A stretch of 64,000 bases of DNA. It comes from Rhodanobacter sp. LX-99 (lineage in GTDB: Bacteria; Pseudomonadota; Gammaproteobacteria; Xanthomonadales; Rhodanobacteraceae). Numbering within the stretch: position 1 is the stretch's first letter; each line of letters opens with the position of its first letter. The stretch is from NCBI RefSeq assembly GCF_018599185.1, contig NZ_JAHFVL010000001.1, forward strand, positions 1,922,001-1,986,000. Direction: 5' to 3'. A program made the position numbers and the translations under genes. This document shows positions 36,371-46,470 of the stretch, in pieces. The notes below the pieces were generated by a model. That model made no database searches, was not told where the DNA came from, and was given only the letters and a program-made list of their open reading frames with translations.

Positions 36371-36445
36371 AGTCTGCGCTTTGGCATTAAACTGCCCCGT
36401 TGCTGCGTCAGGCGCAGCGCCCGTTCCCGCTGAAAGGCCTGCCCC

Positions 36446-37162
36446 ATGCCGCAACTCTCCGTCGTCGTCCCCGTCTTCAACGAGCGCGACAACATCCCGC
36501 CGCTGCTGGCCGAGATCGCCGCCGCCCTGCGCGGCCGGGTCGACTACGAAGTGATCTACGTCGACGACGATTCCAGCGACGACAGCCGCGCCGTGCTCGC
36601 TGCGCAGAAGGCGCTGCACCCGGAGCTGCGCGTGCTGCACCACGTCACCCGCAGCGGCCAGAGCACCGCGGTGTGGAACGGCGTGCGCGCGGCCGCGTCG
36701 CCATGGATCGCCACGCTGGACGGCGACGGCCAGAACGATCCGGCCGACATCCCGAAGCTGCTCGCCGCGCGCGACGCGGCATCGGCCGACATGCGGCTGT
36801 TCGCCGGTTGGCGCACCACCCGCCGCGACAGCTTCAACAAGCGCATTTCCTCGAAGATCGCCAATGCGGTGCGCTCGCGCATGCTGCGTGACGCCACCCC
36901 GGACACCGGCTGCGGCCTGAAGCTGTTCGAGCGCGAGGTGTTCCTGCGCCTGCCCTACTTCGACCACATGCACCGCTACCTGCCGGCGCTGGTCAAGCGC
37001 GCCGGCTTCGCCAGCCAGAGCGTGCCGGTGGGCCATCGCCCGCGCACCGCCGGCGTGTCCAAGTACGGCATGCTGGATCGGCTGTGGGTCGGCCTGGCCG
37101 ACCTGCGCGGCGTGGCGTGGCTGATGCGTCGCGGCAAGGTCACCCGGGTCGAGGAACTCTGA
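36446..37162 (+). CDS. Family 2 glycosyltransferase (dolichyl-phosphate mannose synthase-like)
   Basis: 238 residues with the GT-A fold: VVVPVFNERDNI at the start, nucleotide-binding VDDDSSDDS, and DGDGQNDP with the metal-binding acidic residues. There are no membrane helices, unlike many bactoprenol glucosyltransferases. It probably transfers a sugar to a polyprenyl phosphate for lipid A or surface glycan modification; the acceptor is unknown. Confidence 0.88.
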   Translation: MPQLSVVVPVFNERDNIPPLLAEIAAALRGRVDYEVIYVDDDSSDDSRAVLAAQKALHPELRVLHHVTRSGQSTAVWNGVRAAASPWIATLDGDGQNDPADIPKLLAARDAASADMRLFAGWRTTRRDSFNKRISSKIANAVRSRMLRDATPDTGCGLKLFEREVFLRLPYFDHMHRYLPALVKRAGFASQSVPVGHRPRTAGVSKYGMLDRLWVGLADLRGVAWLMRRGKVTRVEEL

Positions 37163-37226
37163 CCCGGATCACGCTGCGCTGGTCCGGCAGTCGTATGCTG
37201 GAGGTCTTTCTTTCGGGAGACCGTCC

Positions 37227-37595
37227 ATGAGCATCGCCGTCAAACGTGTGTACGAACCGGCCGCGAAAGCCGACGGCTATCGCGTGCTGATCGACCGGTT
37301 GTGGCCGCGCGGGCTGAAGAAGGAGGCGGTGCCGCTGGACCTGTGGGCGAAGGAACTGGCGCCGTCGACCGCCCTGCGCAAGTGGTTCGGGCATGACCCC
37401 GCGCTGTGGGACGGTTTCCGCCACCGCTACGCCAGCGAGCTGGATGCGCTGGCCGAGCACTGGCAGCCGCTGGCCGAACGGGCCGCGCGGCACCACGTCA
37501 CCCTGCTCTACGGCGCGCGCGACGAAGAGCACAACAACGCGGTGGCGATGAAGGCGTACCTGGAAAACTGGCTGCGCACGCACGGTCCGCGTTGA
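37227..37595 (+). CDS. DUF488 family protein
   Basis: 122 residues. The family hallmarks VLIDRLWPRGLKKE and LWAKELAPSTALRKWFGHD are clear. Function unknown. A GGAG site is 8 bp before the ATG. Convergent with the patatin gene. Confidence 0.9.
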   Translation: MSIAVKRVYEPAAKADGYRVLIDRLWPRGLKKEAVPLDLWAKELAPSTALRKWFGHDPALWDGFRHRYASELDALAEHWQPLAERAARHHVTLLYGARDEEHNNAVAMKAYLENWLRTHGPR

Positions 37596-37614
37596 GGCCG
37601 AGGCGCGGCGCGAC

Positions 37615-38556
37615 TCAGGCCTCGCGCTGCGGCGTACCGGCGCGCGGCCAGTTCGCCAGCGCCGCGCGCGCCTGCACGCGGCCCAGTTCGATCAGTTCGC
37701 GCGCGCGGTAGAACTCGTAGGCGAGAGCCATGTTGTGCGGCAGCTGGATCAGCAGGTCCGGCGCGTACGCGGCCAAGCGCAGGCGCGACAGATTCGCCTG
37801 CATCAGGTCCATCGACTGCGCCAGCAGCTCGAACGTGCCCGGCTCGCGCGGGCGGGTTTCACCGCGCGGGATCATCCGGCCGATGAACTCGCCGATGCGG
37901 TGGCGATAGCCGTTTTCCGCGGCCGTGGGCTGGATCGGCGGTTCCGGCGGCGTGGCTGTCATCGCCGGGCCGTCCACGCTGACCGCGATCAGGTAGTCCG
38001 CGGCTTCGCGGATCAGCGGCGTCACCGGCAGCGGATTGAGCAGGGCGCCATCGACCAGCCGGCGGCCGTCGACGAGGTGCGGGCGGAACACGGTGGGGAT
38101 CGCGATCGACGCGCGGATCGCATCGAACAGGCCGCCGCGGCTCAGCCAGACTTCGCGGCCGCGATCGATGTCGGTGGCGACCGCGGTGAAGGTCAGCGGC
38201 AGCTCCTCGATCTGCACGTCGCCGATCAGCCCGCGCATGGTCTCGATGATCTTCTCGCCCTTGATCAGGCCGCCGCCGGTGAACGTCCAGTCGACCAGCC
38301 TGAGCACGTCGAGCTTGGCCAGCGCGCAGACCCAGTCGCGATACACGTCGAGCTTGCCCGCCGCATGGATGCCGCCGATCAGCGCACCCATCGAAGCGCC
38401 CGCGATCGCCACGATCCGGAAACCCTGCGCCTCGATTTCCTCGATCACGCCGATGTGCGCCAGCCCCTTCGCGCCGCCGGCACCGAGCGCCAGCGCCACG
38501 GTCGGCCGGTGCGGCACGGGCGCCGGGACGGCAGTGGCGACCTCGGTGGCGTTCAT
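37615..38556 (-). CDS. Patatin-like phospholipase (RssA type)
   Basis: 313 residues. The oxyanion hole GAGGAKG is at 25-31, the nucleophile S55 in GASMG, and the catalytic Asp in VDGALLNP. Bacterial RssA-type patatins are cytoplasmic or peripheral lipid acyl hydrolases. The C-terminal 100 residues are helical without known motifs. The start is 3 bp downstream of the WYL regulator stop, so the pair forms an operon. Confidence 0.9.
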   Translation of the reverse strand: MNATEVATAVPAPVPHRPTVALALGAGGAKGLAHIGVIEEIEAQGFRIVAIAGASMGALIGGIHAAGKLDVYRDWVCALAKLDVLRLVDWTFTGGGLIKGEKIIETMRGLIGDVQIEELPLTFTAVATDIDRGREVWLSRGGLFDAIRASIAIPTVFRPHLVDGRRLVDGALLNPLPVTPLIREAADYLIAVSVDGPAMTATPPEPPIQPTAAENGYRHRIGEFIGRMIPRGETRPREPGTFELLAQSMDLMQANLSRLRLAAYAPDLLIQLPHNMALAYEFYRARELIELGRVQARAALANWPRAGTPQREA

Positions 38557-38559
38557 CGC

Positions 38560-39543
38560 TCAGCCCTGCGCCGGCTGGTAACCGCCGAGCGCCAGCTGCA
38601 GCAGGATCTTCATTTCCTCGCGCAGCGACAGCGGCGCCACGACTTCCGCGTCCGGGCCGTACTTCAGCACGTCCATCAGCAGTTCCTTCGAATTGGAGTA
38701 GGGCAGCTTCAGCTCGTAGCGGCCGTCCGGCAGCCACTCGCCCTTCTGCTGCGAGTGCCAGTGTTCGTCGGCGACCCAGCGCGCGGCATGCGACGAGAAG
38801 CGGATCGTCGCCCATGCCTTCGGCTTGCCGGCGAAGATGCCGTAGCTGGAGGCGAGCAGCTCGTTGAGGTCGGCATCGGCCACGTCGGTGGCGGGCGTGT
38901 CCAGCGCCTGCGCGTCGGCGATGCGGTCGACCGCGAAGCTGCGCAGCGCGTGGCGGTCGTGGTCCCACACGTCGAGGTACCAGTTGTCGCGGTAGTGGGT
39001 CAGCCGCTGCGGCGACACCGTGCGGCGGCTGTCCGCGTTGGTGGTGCGCGCGCGGTAGCGGAAGCGCAGCTGCCTGCGCTCCAGCACCGCGCCGGCGACG
39101 ATGCGGAACACCTGCTGGTCGAGCTTGCGTTCGCCCCACGCGACCACGCGGATGCGCTCGATCGGCAGTGCCTTGCCGCTGTCCTGGTGCGACAGCAGGC
39201 CTTCGATGCGCGCCTTGAACGGCGCCAGCGCGCCGGCCAGCACGCCGGGGCCGGAGCGGCTGATCAGTTCGTTCAGCGCCAGCAATGCGGCCAGTTCGTC
39301 GGAGGTCAGCCACAGCCCGGGCAATTCGAACTTCTCGCCCTCGCCCACTTCGTAGCGGAACGCGGCCTGGTCGGTGCCGGCGCTTTCGATCGGCGCGCCC
39401 AGCGCATCGCGCAGGAAGGCCACGTCGCGGTACAGCGTGGCGCGCGAGCACTCCAGTTCGCCGAGCAGGCGCGACAGCGGAATCGGATAGTGCGCCGACT
39501 TCAGCAGCCGGTGCAGGGTCAGTATGCGTTCGTAGCGATCCAT
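38560..39543 (-). CDS. HTH-WYL family transcriptional regulator (YafY type)
   Basis: 327 residues. The N-terminal winged helix (DRYERILTLHRLLKSAHYPI, then LECSRATLYRDVAFLRD) is followed by a WYL domain. The stretch RYRARTTNADSRRTVSPQRL and YRDNWYLDVWD holds the WYL-like ligand-binding residues. Members often control DNA damage or defence genes through bound nucleic acid or nucleotides; here the target is not evident. The ATG at 39541-39543 is the family start; an ATG at 39585 would add 14 residues. No clear ribosome binding site at either. Confidence 0.88.
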   Translation of the reverse strand: MDRYERILTLHRLLKSAHYPIPLSRLLGELECSRATLYRDVAFLRDALGAPIESAGTDQAAFRYEVGEGEKFELPGLWLTSDELAALLALNELISRSGPGVLAGALAPFKARIEGLLSHQDSGKALPIERIRVVAWGERKLDQQVFRIVAGAVLERRQLRFRYRARTTNADSRRTVSPQRLTHYRDNWYLDVWDHDRHALRSFAVDRIADAQALDTPATDVADADLNELLASSYGIFAGKPKAWATIRFSSHAARWVADEHWHSQQKGEWLPDGRYELKLPYSNSKELLMDVLKYGPDAEVVAPLSLREEMKILLQLALGGYQPAQG

Positions 39544-39648
39544 GGGGTCGTCGGCATATCGTGGGGAAGAGGCGTTGTGTAGCATGGCGGCGGCCTGTGG
39601 CGGCCGCAAGTCGCCGCGGCATCGCCGTCGCCTCCCATCGGACGCCTC

Positions 39649-40551
39649 ATGCCCCTTCTCCGCGAACTGCACTTGGACGCCATGCCTGACGCCACCGTGG
39701 TCGATGTACGCCCGTCGGGCTATGCGGAGATCCTGCTGCGGGTGCTGGCGATCAGCGGCTACGGTCTGTGGATCTGGCTCGGCATGGGCTTGGCGCTGGG
39801 GATGGAGCGGATCGGCCGCTGCGACATGCGCATGCCGCTGATACTCGGCACCGCGCTGGTCGGGGCGGGCCTGCTGCTGGTTCGCCTGCGCCTGCCGGCG
39901 GCGTCGGACTGGTACGGCTGGCCGCCGGGCCGCAGCCGCTGGGCGTCGCGGGCGGCCCTGATGGCGCTGGTGACCTTCCTGCCGGTGCTGCTGGTGATCA
40001 TCCTGGGCGACGGCCACGGGCACACCCCGGCGATGCGCCTGGCCGGCGTGGCGCTGATGCTGTGCAGCCTGGTCAGCCTGGTCTATACCGCCTACCGCTA
40101 TCGCAGCCGGCTGTCGCCCGGCCTGCAGCGGGTGTCGTCGTCGCTGCCGGTGAGCCGGCTGGTCACCGCCTGGTACGGCGGCGGACTGTGGTTGTGGCTG
40201 TGCATGATGGTGCAGGGCGGGCTGGAGCCGCCGCAGCGCGCGTATCCGTGGATACTGTTGCTGCTGGCGCTGGCCCTGCTGCTGGGGCTGCTCGAAGGCA
40301 TGCGCTGGCAATCCCTGGGCGTGCCGCATGGCGCGGGCAGCGAAACGGAGGTGCACGACGTGCCGCCGGCGCGCTTCGTGGCGGCGACCTTCATCTACGT
40401 GCTGCCGTGCGCCGCCTTGCTGCTGACCGAACGCTTCGGCGGCGGCCTGCTGGCCGCCGCGGTGGCGGTGCCCAGCTGCCTGCTGGGCAAGATGCTGGAG
40501 CAGCACGTCTACGAAACGGCGCTGGCAGGCGAGTTGCCGGCAGTCGGGTGA
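39649..40551 (+). CDS. Multipass membrane protein of unknown function
   Basis: 300 residues with about eight predicted membrane helices (roughly 28-51, 63-80, 102-120, 129-148, 172-190, 199-217, 243-260, 264-281). I recognise no conserved transporter or enzyme signature. A second ATG at 39682 would remove a polar N-terminal extension of 11 residues and is a possible start. Divergent from the WYL regulator with a 105-bp gap, which may imply control by that regulator. Confidence 0.72.
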   Translation: MPLLRELHLDAMPDATVVDVRPSGYAEILLRVLAISGYGLWIWLGMGLALGMERIGRCDMRMPLILGTALVGAGLLLVRLRLPAASDWYGWPPGRSRWASRAALMALVTFLPVLLVIILGDGHGHTPAMRLAGVALMLCSLVSLVYTAYRYRSRLSPGLQRVSSSLPVSRLVTAWYGGGLWLWLCMMVQGGLEPPQRAYPWILLLLALALLLGLLEGMRWQSLGVPHGAGSETEVHDVPPARFVAATFIYVLPCAALLLTERFGGGLLAAAVAVPSCLLGKMLEQHVYETALAGELPAVG

Positions 40552-40651
40552 AGACTCGCGCGAATGGCTTTGCAGCGCCGTTCATTGCAAGTTCAAGCCG
40601 TCCCGTTAAGGTAGCTGTCTTACTATTGTTTAACAAATGGACCGTCCCCTG

Positions 40652-41461
40652 ATGAAAAAGACCTTGATCGCCGGCCTGCTGCTGGCCGCCTTCGCGAGTT
40701 TCGCCGTCCAGGCCCAGGATGCCGACGCCAACCCGGCCAACAACGGCGGCTGGACCGGTTCGGGCGAATTCGGTTTTGCTTCGGCCACCGGCAACTCGCG
40801 TTCGGAGAACGTCAACGCCAAGCTCGGCCTGAGCCAGGAAAACGAGCAGTGGAAGAACAACTTCTTCATCGACGCGCTGCGCTCGAAGAGCCAGCAGACC
40901 GTGGTCGATGCCGCCGGCAACACCATCGAGCAGTTCAACACCACCGCGAACCGCTATGACGGCGGCGCCTCGGTCGGCCTCAAGCTCGATCCGCGCAGCT
41001 ACATCGTCGGTGCCGCCCGTTACGAGCACGACGACTTCGGCGCGAACCTGTGGCAGGGCATCGTCTCGCTCGGTTACGGCTACATCGCGCTCAAGGACGG
41101 GCGCAACGAGCTGTCGTTCGAAATCGGTCCCGGTTACAAGCGCTACCGCCCGGCCGACGTCGACACGGTGGTCGACGGCGTGGTGGTACACCAGCAGCAG
41201 CCGACCGAGAGCGAAATGGTTGCCCGCGGCCTGGCCAACTACAAGTACAAGCTCACCGAGAACACCGCGTTCGAGGACACGCTGCTGATGGAAGCGGGTT
41301 CGAAGAACACCTACCTGCAGAACGACGCGGGCGTGGCGGTCAGCATGACCAGGAAGCTGGCGCTGAAGGTCGGCTTCCAGGTGCGCCACAACAGCGACGT
41401 GCTGCCGGGCACCAAGAAGACCGACACGCTGACCACCACCAACCTGGTCTACAGCTTCTAA
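40652..41461 (+). CDS. DUF481 outer-membrane protein (YdiY-like)
   Basis: 269 residues with a signal peptide (MKKTLIAGLLLAAFASFAVQA). The mature part is a predicted beta-barrel: GSGEFGFASATGNSRSENVNAKLG at the start, alternating patterns throughout, and the terminal aromatic residue in LVYSF. The DUF481 family is related to YdiY; its role is unknown. The ATG at 40652 sits at the signal peptide start; an ATG at 40637 would add five residues (MDRPL). Confidence 0.88.
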   Translation: MKKTLIAGLLLAAFASFAVQAQDADANPANNGGWTGSGEFGFASATGNSRSENVNAKLGLSQENEQWKNNFFIDALRSKSQQTVVDAAGNTIEQFNTTANRYDGGASVGLKLDPRSYIVGAARYEHDDFGANLWQGIVSLGYGYIALKDGRNELSFEIGPGYKRYRPADVDTVVDGVVVHQQQPTESEMVARGLANYKYKLTENTAFEDTLLMEAGSKNTYLQNDAGVAVSMTRKLALKVGFQVRHNSDVLPGTKKTDTLTTTNLVYSF

Positions 41462-41489
41462 GCCGGTATTTCCGAAACGCAGCCATGCC

Positions 41490-41520
41490 GGCCCTTCCGC
41501 GCGAGCGGGAGGGCCGTTTG
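41490..41520 (+). terminator. Hairpin after the DUF481 gene
   Basis: Stem GGCCCTTCCGC and GCGGGAGGGCC with a short loop, followed by GTTTG. It lies between the convergent DUF481 and hemC genes and may serve both. Confidence 0.6.
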
Positions 41521-41534
41521 CGTCATGCGATGCC

Positions 41535-42452
41535 TCAGAGTCCGAGCAGGCTGCCGGCGCCCTGCGCCAGCAGCGCCGCCGCCACCTTCCGGCCCAGCGC
41601 GATCGCCTGGTCGCTGGGGGCGCCGGCTTCGGCATGCAGCAGCCGGCCGCTGGCCGCGTCGCCGACCATGCCGCGCAGGTGCAGGCCGTGTTCGCCGAGC
41701 ATGCACCAGGCGCCGATCGGTACCGTGCAGCTGCCGCCCAGGGCCTGGTTCATCGCGCGCTCGGCGCTCACGGTGAGCCGGGTGTCGGCATCGTCCAGCG
41801 CGGCCAGCAAGGCCAGCACGCCGGCCTGGCCTTCGCGCGCCTCGATCGCGATCGCTGCCTGGCCCGGCGCCGGCAGCCAGTCCGGTGCGGCCAGCCGCGA
41901 GCGGATGCGCGCGGCGAGGTCGAGGCGTTCCAGCCCGGCACAGGCCAGCACGATCGCGTCGTAGTCGCCGGCGTCGAGCTTGCCCAGCCGGGTGCCGACG
42001 TTGCCGCGCAGGTCGAGCAACACCAGATCCGGCCGCAACGCGCGCAACTGCGCCTGCCGCCGCAACGACGAGGTGCCGACGCGCGCGCCGCGGGGCAGCG
42101 CGGCGAGGTCGGCGTAATCATTGCTGACGAACGCGTCGGCGGCGTCCGCGCGCGGCAGGATCGCCGGCAGCGCGAAGCCCGGCTCCAGCTGCGCCGGCAC
42201 GTCCTTCAGCGAATGCACGGCGAGGTCGGCGCGGCCTTCCAGCATCGCCACCTCCAGCTCCTTCAGGAACAGCCCCTTGCCGCCGATCGTGGCCAGCGGC
42301 TGGTCCAGGATCTCGTCGCCGCGGGTGCTCATCGGCACCAGCTCCACCGTCAGCCCCGGGTGCGTCGCGCGCAGCAGCGCGGCGACATGCTCGGCCTGCC
42401 ACAGCGCGAGCGCGCTCTTGCGGGTGGCGATACGCAGGGTGGAAGGATTCAT
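41535..42452 (-). CDS. hemC: Porphobilinogen deaminase (hydroxymethylbilane synthase)
   Basis: Joins four porphobilinogen units to hydroxymethylbilane in haem biosynthesis. 305 residues. The dipyrromethane cofactor attaches to C242 in LGGSCTVP; D84 in HSLKDVP and the arginines in [10 protein letters not shown] bind substrate. The ATG at 42450-42452 gives the normal N-terminus [16 protein letters not shown]. In many gammaproteobacteria hemC is followed by hemD; here no hemD follows. Confidence 0.95.
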   Translation of the reverse strand: MNPSTLRIATRKSALALWQAEHVAALLRATHPGLTVELVPMSTRGDEILDQPLATIGGKGLFLKELEVAMLEGRADLAVHSLKDVPAQLEPGFALPAILPRADAADAFVSNDYADLAALPRGARVGTSSLRRQAQLRALRPDLVLLDLRGNVGTRLGKLDAGDYDAIVLACAGLERLDLAARIRSRLAAPDWLPAPGQAAIAIEAREGQAGVLALLAALDDADTRLTVSAERAMNQALGGSCTVPIGAWCMLGEHGLHLRGMVGDAASGRLLHAEAGAPSDQAIALGRKVAAALLAQGAGSLLGL

Positions 42453-42575
42453 CAGGGCTCCGCATGGTTCGGCAAGACCGTATTGTCGCGTAGTTTCCGC
42501 GCGGCGGCGCAACGGCATGTTGGCGCAGGGCGCCGGCAAAGCCGCTACGATGGCGGCAAACCACGGGAGCAGATC

Positions 42576-43331
42576 ATGCAAAGCGGCAATCCGGCGCTCA
42601 ACAAGAACACCTTCCTCGACGCTTCCAGCGGTGCGGTATTCACGCGCGGCGACGAGGCGATGACGATCAACGGCACGGTGAACAAGACCGGCCTGTTGCT
42701 GATCCTGGTGCTGGTCGGCGCGATGGTCAGCTGGAGCCGGTTCAGTGGCCCGGACAGCCTGCCGGCGATGCTGCCGCTGGTGCTCGGCGGCGCCATCGGC
42801 GGCCTGGTGCTGGCCCTGGCCACCGTGTTCAAGAAGACCTGGGCGCCGATCACCGCACCGCTGTACGCGGTGGTGGAAGGCGTCTTCATCGGTGCGCTGT
42901 CGGCGATCTTCGAGATGCGCTATCCCGGCATCGTGATGCAGGCGGTGGGGCTGACCTTCGGCACCATGGCGGCGATGCTGCTGGCCTATCGCAGCGGGCT
43001 GATCCGCGCCACCGAGAAGTTCAAGCTCGGCATCGTCGCCGCCACCGGCGGCATCATGCTGCTGTACCTGGCCAACTTCGCGATGGGCTTCTTCGGCCAC
43101 TCGATGGGTTTCATCAGCGGCAGCAGCGGCGTCGGCATCGCGTTCAGCGCGGTGGTGGTGGTGATCGCGGCGCTCAACCTGATCCTCGACTTCGACCTGA
43201 TCGAAACCGGCGCCCAGCAGGGCGCGCCGAAGTACATGGAGTGGTACGGCGCCTTCGCGCTGGTGGTCACCCTGGTCTGGCTGTACCTGGAGCTGCTGCG
43301 CCTGCTGTCGAAGCTGCAGTCGCGCAACTGA
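42576..43331 (+). CDS. Bax inhibitor-1/YccA family membrane protein
   Basis: 251 residues with seven predicted helices after a polar N-terminus. The motif [15 protein letters not shown] and the C-terminal [20 protein letters not shown] with paired Asp residues match the bacterial BI-1 branch with a longer N-terminus. Members are thought to be pH-dependent ion leak channels; their role in bacteria is unclear. A GGGAG site precedes the ATG. Confidence 0.9.
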   Translation: MQSGNPALNKNTFLDASSGAVFTRGDEAMTINGTVNKTGLLLILVLVGAMVSWSRFSGPDSLPAMLPLVLGGAIGGLVLALATVFKKTWAPITAPLYAVVEGVFIGALSAIFEMRYPGIVMQAVGLTFGTMAAMLLAYRSGLIRATEKFKLGIVAATGGIMLLYLANFAMGFFGHSMGFISGSSGVGIAFSAVVVVIAALNLILDFDLIETGAQQGAPKYMEWYGAFALVVTLVWLYLELLRLLSKLQSRN

Positions 43332-43344
43332 ACTGAAAGGGCGA

Positions 43345-43376
43345 GAAGAAAGGCGCGGGTGGCCGCGCCTTTCTTC
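43345..43376. terminator. Bidirectional terminator between the YccA-like and RND genes
   Basis: Perfect 14-bp arms GAAGAAAGGCGCGG and CCGCGCCTTTCTTC separated by four bases, with A-rich and T-rich ends. It fits transcripts from both convergent genes. Confidence 0.85.
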
Positions 43377-43386
43377 TGTCGGTTGC

Positions 43387-46300
43387 TCAGGCCTGCGCCG
43401 CCGGCCCGGGCTCCGCCAGCCGCAGCTCATCCGACGGCTTGCCGCCGTGGCGGTCGGCGGCCAGCAGCAGGTAGAACGCCGGCACCACGAACAGGGTGAA
43501 CACGGTGCCGATCGCCAGGCCGGTGGAAATCACCAGGCCCATGTTGAAGCGGCCCGCCGCGCCGGCGCCGGAGGCGATCACCAGCGGCAGCACGCCCAGC
43601 ACCATCGCCGCGGTGGTCATCAGGATCGGCCGCAGGCGCACCGCGGCGGCATGTTCGATCGCCTCGCGCTTGGACATGCCGGCGAGCTGCGAGTGGTTGG
43701 CGAACTGCACGATCAGGATGCCGTGCTTGCTGATCAGGCCCATCAGGGTCACCAGGCCGACCTCGGTGTAGATGTTGAGGCTGGTGAACAGGTTGACGAA
43801 GATCAGCGCGCCGAACAGCGCCAGCGGCACCGAGACCAGGATCACGATCGGATCGCGCAGGCTGTTGAACTGCGCGGCTAGGGCCAGGAACACGATGATC
43901 ACGGCGAACAGCAAGGTCGCGCCGAAGCCGCCGGACTCCTGGGTGAACTGGCGCGACTGGCCGGCGTAGTCGACGTTGTAGCCGGTCGGTGCCACCTGTT
44001 TCACCAGATCGCGCAGGTAGGCCAGCGCATCGCCCTGCGACATCCCGCTGACGCCGGAGATCGTGGCCGAGTTCAACTGCTGGAAGCGGTTCAGCGACTG
44101 CGGCACCACCTGCCGGGTGATTTTGGCTACGGTCGAGGCCGGGATCACCGAGCCGTCCGGCACGCGGATGTAGTAGTCCAGCACCTGGTTAGGGTTGAGC
44201 CGGTCGGCCTGCAACACCTGCGGGATCACCTTGTACGAGCGGCCGGAGATCGAGAAGTAATTGACGTAGCCGCCTCCCAGCGCCGAGCCGAGCGCGGCGC
44301 CCACGTCCTGCTGGGTCAGCCCGAGCGTGGTGATCATGTCGCGGTCGAGGCTGACCGTGCTCTGCGGCTTGTCGACCTTGAGGTCGGAGTCGACGAAGTA
44401 GAACTTGCCGCTGGCCTGCGCCTTCTGCAGCACCTGGGAGGCCACCTCGTTGAGGTTCTCGAACGGCTCGGTGGTGGTGATCACCACCTGGATCGGCAGG
44501 CCCGACGCGCCGGGCAGCGGCGGGAACTGGAACGCGGCCACCCGGCCGCCGGCGATGCCGTTCCACTTCTCCTGCAGGACCTGCTGCAATTCATGCGCGC
44601 TGCGGTGACGCTGGTCCCACGGCTTGAACAGCACGCCGCCGATGCCCTGGTTGATGGTGGGCACGCCGGTCAGCTGGAACATCTGCTCGTATTCCGGCAA
44701 CTGCCTGGACAGGTCGAACATCTGCGTCGCGTAGACATTCATCTGCTGCGCCGTCGTGTTCGGCGCCCCCACGATCTGGCCGACCACGATGCCCTGGTCT
44801 TCCTCCGGGGCCAGCTCGGACTGCGCCGTCATGCCAAGCGCGATGGTGGCCAGCAGCAGCAGCGCGCTCATCGCGATGACTACCGACTTGGTCGACAACG
44901 TGTGGTGCAGCACGCGCTGGTAACCGTGGTGCACGCGGTCGAACTGGCGGTCGATGAACTGCACGAAACGGCCGCCCTCCTGCTCGCTGCGGAAGAACTT
45001 CGAGGCCATCATCGGCGACAGCGTCAACGCGATCACCGCCGACACCGTCACCGCGCCGGCCAGGGTGAAGGCGAATTCGCTGAACAGCGCGCCGGTCAGC
45101 CCCTTCTGGAAACCGATCGGCACATACACCGCGATCAGCACCACGGTCATCGCCAGGATCGGGCCGCCCAGCTCGCGCGCGGCGAGCAAGGCGGCCTGCA
45201 GAGGCGTCTTGCCCTCTTCCTTCATGTGCCGGTCGACGTTCTCCACCACGATGATCGCGTCGTCCACCACCAGGCCGATCGCCAGCACCAGCGCCAGCAG
45301 GGTCAGCAGGTTGATCGAGTACCCCAGCGCCAGCATCACGAAGAAGGTGCCGATCAGGGACAGCGGCATCGCGATCACCGGGATGATCACCGCACGCAGG
45401 CTGCCGAGGAACAGGAAGATCACCAGGGTGACGATCAGCAGCGCCTCGGCCAGGGTCTTGACCACCTCGTTGATCGAGCTGTTCACGAACTCCGTGCCGT
45501 CGTAGACGATCTGCCCGGTCAGGCCGCCGGGAAGCTGGCTCTGGATCTCCGGGAACGCCTCGCGCACGCGCTTGGCCACGTCCAGCACGTTCGCGTCGGG
45601 CGCGACCTTGATGCCGATGAACACCGACCGCTTGCCGCTGAAGGCCACGTTGAAGTCGTAATCTTCCGAGCCCAGCGAGACGGTGGCCACGTCCTGCAGG
45701 CGCACGATCGCACCGTTGACCTGCTTGATCGCCAGCTGCTTGAACTCGTCGACCGAATGCAGGTTGCTGTCGGCGGTCAGGTCGACCGTCACCGCCTGGC
45801 CCTTGCTGGAGCCGACCGCGGCCAGATAGTTGTTGGAGGCCAGCGCGGCGTTCACGTCGGTGGCGGTGATGCCGTGCGCCGCCATCTTGGCCGGGTCGAG
45901 CCAGGCGCGCAGGGCGAACTGGCGCGCGCCGAGCAGCTCGGCGGTCTGCACGCCGTCGATCGAATCGAGCTTGGGCTTGACCACCCGCGCCAGGTAGTCG
46001 GTGATGTTGTTAGTGGGCAGCACGTCGCTGTAGAAGCCCATGTACATCGCGTCGACGGTCTCGCCGGTCTGCACGTTGAGCACCGGCTGCTGCGCCTGCG
46101 GCGGCAGCTGGTTCTTCACCGAATTCACCTGGGTGGTGATCTCGGTCAGTGCGCGGTTGGCGTCGTAGTTCAGGTGCAGGGTCGCGGTGATGGTGGACAC
46201 GCCCTGCACGCTGCTGGAGGACAGGTAGTCGATGCCCTGCGCCTGCGAGATCGCCTGCTCCAGCGGCTGGGTGATGAAGCCGGCCATGGTCTGCGCATCG

Positions 46301-46461
46301 GCGCCGTAGTAGGCGGTGCTGACGGTGACCGTGGCGTTCTCGGTCTTCGGGTACTGGCGCACGCTCAGGCTGCTGACGGCGCGCACGCCGAGCACCAGGA
46401 TCAGCAGGCTGACGACCACCGCCAGCACCGGCTTGTTGATGAACAGGTCGGTGAATTTCAT
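43387..46461 (-). CDS. RND multidrug efflux permease (HAE1 type)
   Basis: 1024-residue inner-membrane proton-driven pump with twelve helices and two large periplasmic loops. The proton relay is visible: paired Asp in [12 protein letters not shown] (TM4) and Lys in [12 protein letters not shown] (TM10). The N-terminus [14 protein letters not shown] is typical of hydrophobe/amphiphile exporters related to MexF/MdtB groups. Third gene of an operon with the outer-membrane factor and adaptor; 9 bp separate it from the adaptor gene. Substrates cannot be told from sequence. Confidence 0.95.
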   Translation of the reverse strand: MKFTDLFINKPVLAVVVSLLILVLGVRAVSSLSVRQYPKTENATVTVSTAYYGADAQTMAGFITQPLEQAISQAQGIDYLSSSSVQGVSTITATLHLNYDANRALTEITTQVNSVKNQLPPQAQQPVLNVQTGETVDAMYMGFYSDVLPTNNITDYLARVVKPKLDSIDGVQTAELLGARQFALRAWLDPAKMAAHGITATDVNAALASNNYLAAVGSSKGQAVTVDLTADSNLHSVDEFKQLAIKQVNGAIVRLQDVATVSLGSEDYDFNVAFSGKRSVFIGIKVAPDANVLDVAKRVREAFPEIQSQLPGGLTGQIVYDGTEFVNSSINEVVKTLAEALLIVTLVIFLFLGSLRAVIIPVIAMPLSLIGTFFVMLALGYSINLLTLLALVLAIGLVVDDAIIVVENVDRHMKEEGKTPLQAALLAARELGGPILAMTVVLIAVYVPIGFQKGLTGALFSEFAFTLAGAVTVSAVIALTLSPMMASKFFRSEQEGGRFVQFIDRQFDRVHHGYQRVLHHTLSTKSVVIAMSALLLLATIALGMTAQSELAPEEDQGIVVGQIVGAPNTTAQQMNVYATQMFDLSRQLPEYEQMFQLTGVPTINQGIGGVLFKPWDQRHRSAHELQQVLQEKWNGIAGGRVAAFQFPPLPGASGLPIQVVITTTEPFENLNEVASQVLQKAQASGKFYFVDSDLKVDKPQSTVSLDRDMITTLGLTQQDVGAALGSALGGGYVNYFSISGRSYKVIPQVLQADRLNPNQVLDYYIRVPDGSVIPASTVAKITRQVVPQSLNRFQQLNSATISGVSGMSQGDALAYLRDLVKQVAPTGYNVDYAGQSRQFTQESGGFGATLLFAVIIVFLALAAQFNSLRDPIVILVSVPLALFGALIFVNLFTSLNIYTEVGLVTLMGLISKHGILIVQFANHSQLAGMSKREAIEHAAAVRLRPILMTTAAMVLGVLPLVIASGAGAAGRFNMGLVISTGLAIGTVFTLFVVPAFYLLLAADRHGGKPSDELRLAEPGPAAQA

Positions 46462-46470
46462 GGCGTTCGC

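Noticed and set aside
34500..36445. Expected parS site near parAB
   Set aside because: No sequence close to TGTTTCACGTGAAACA was seen; parS may lie outside the window.
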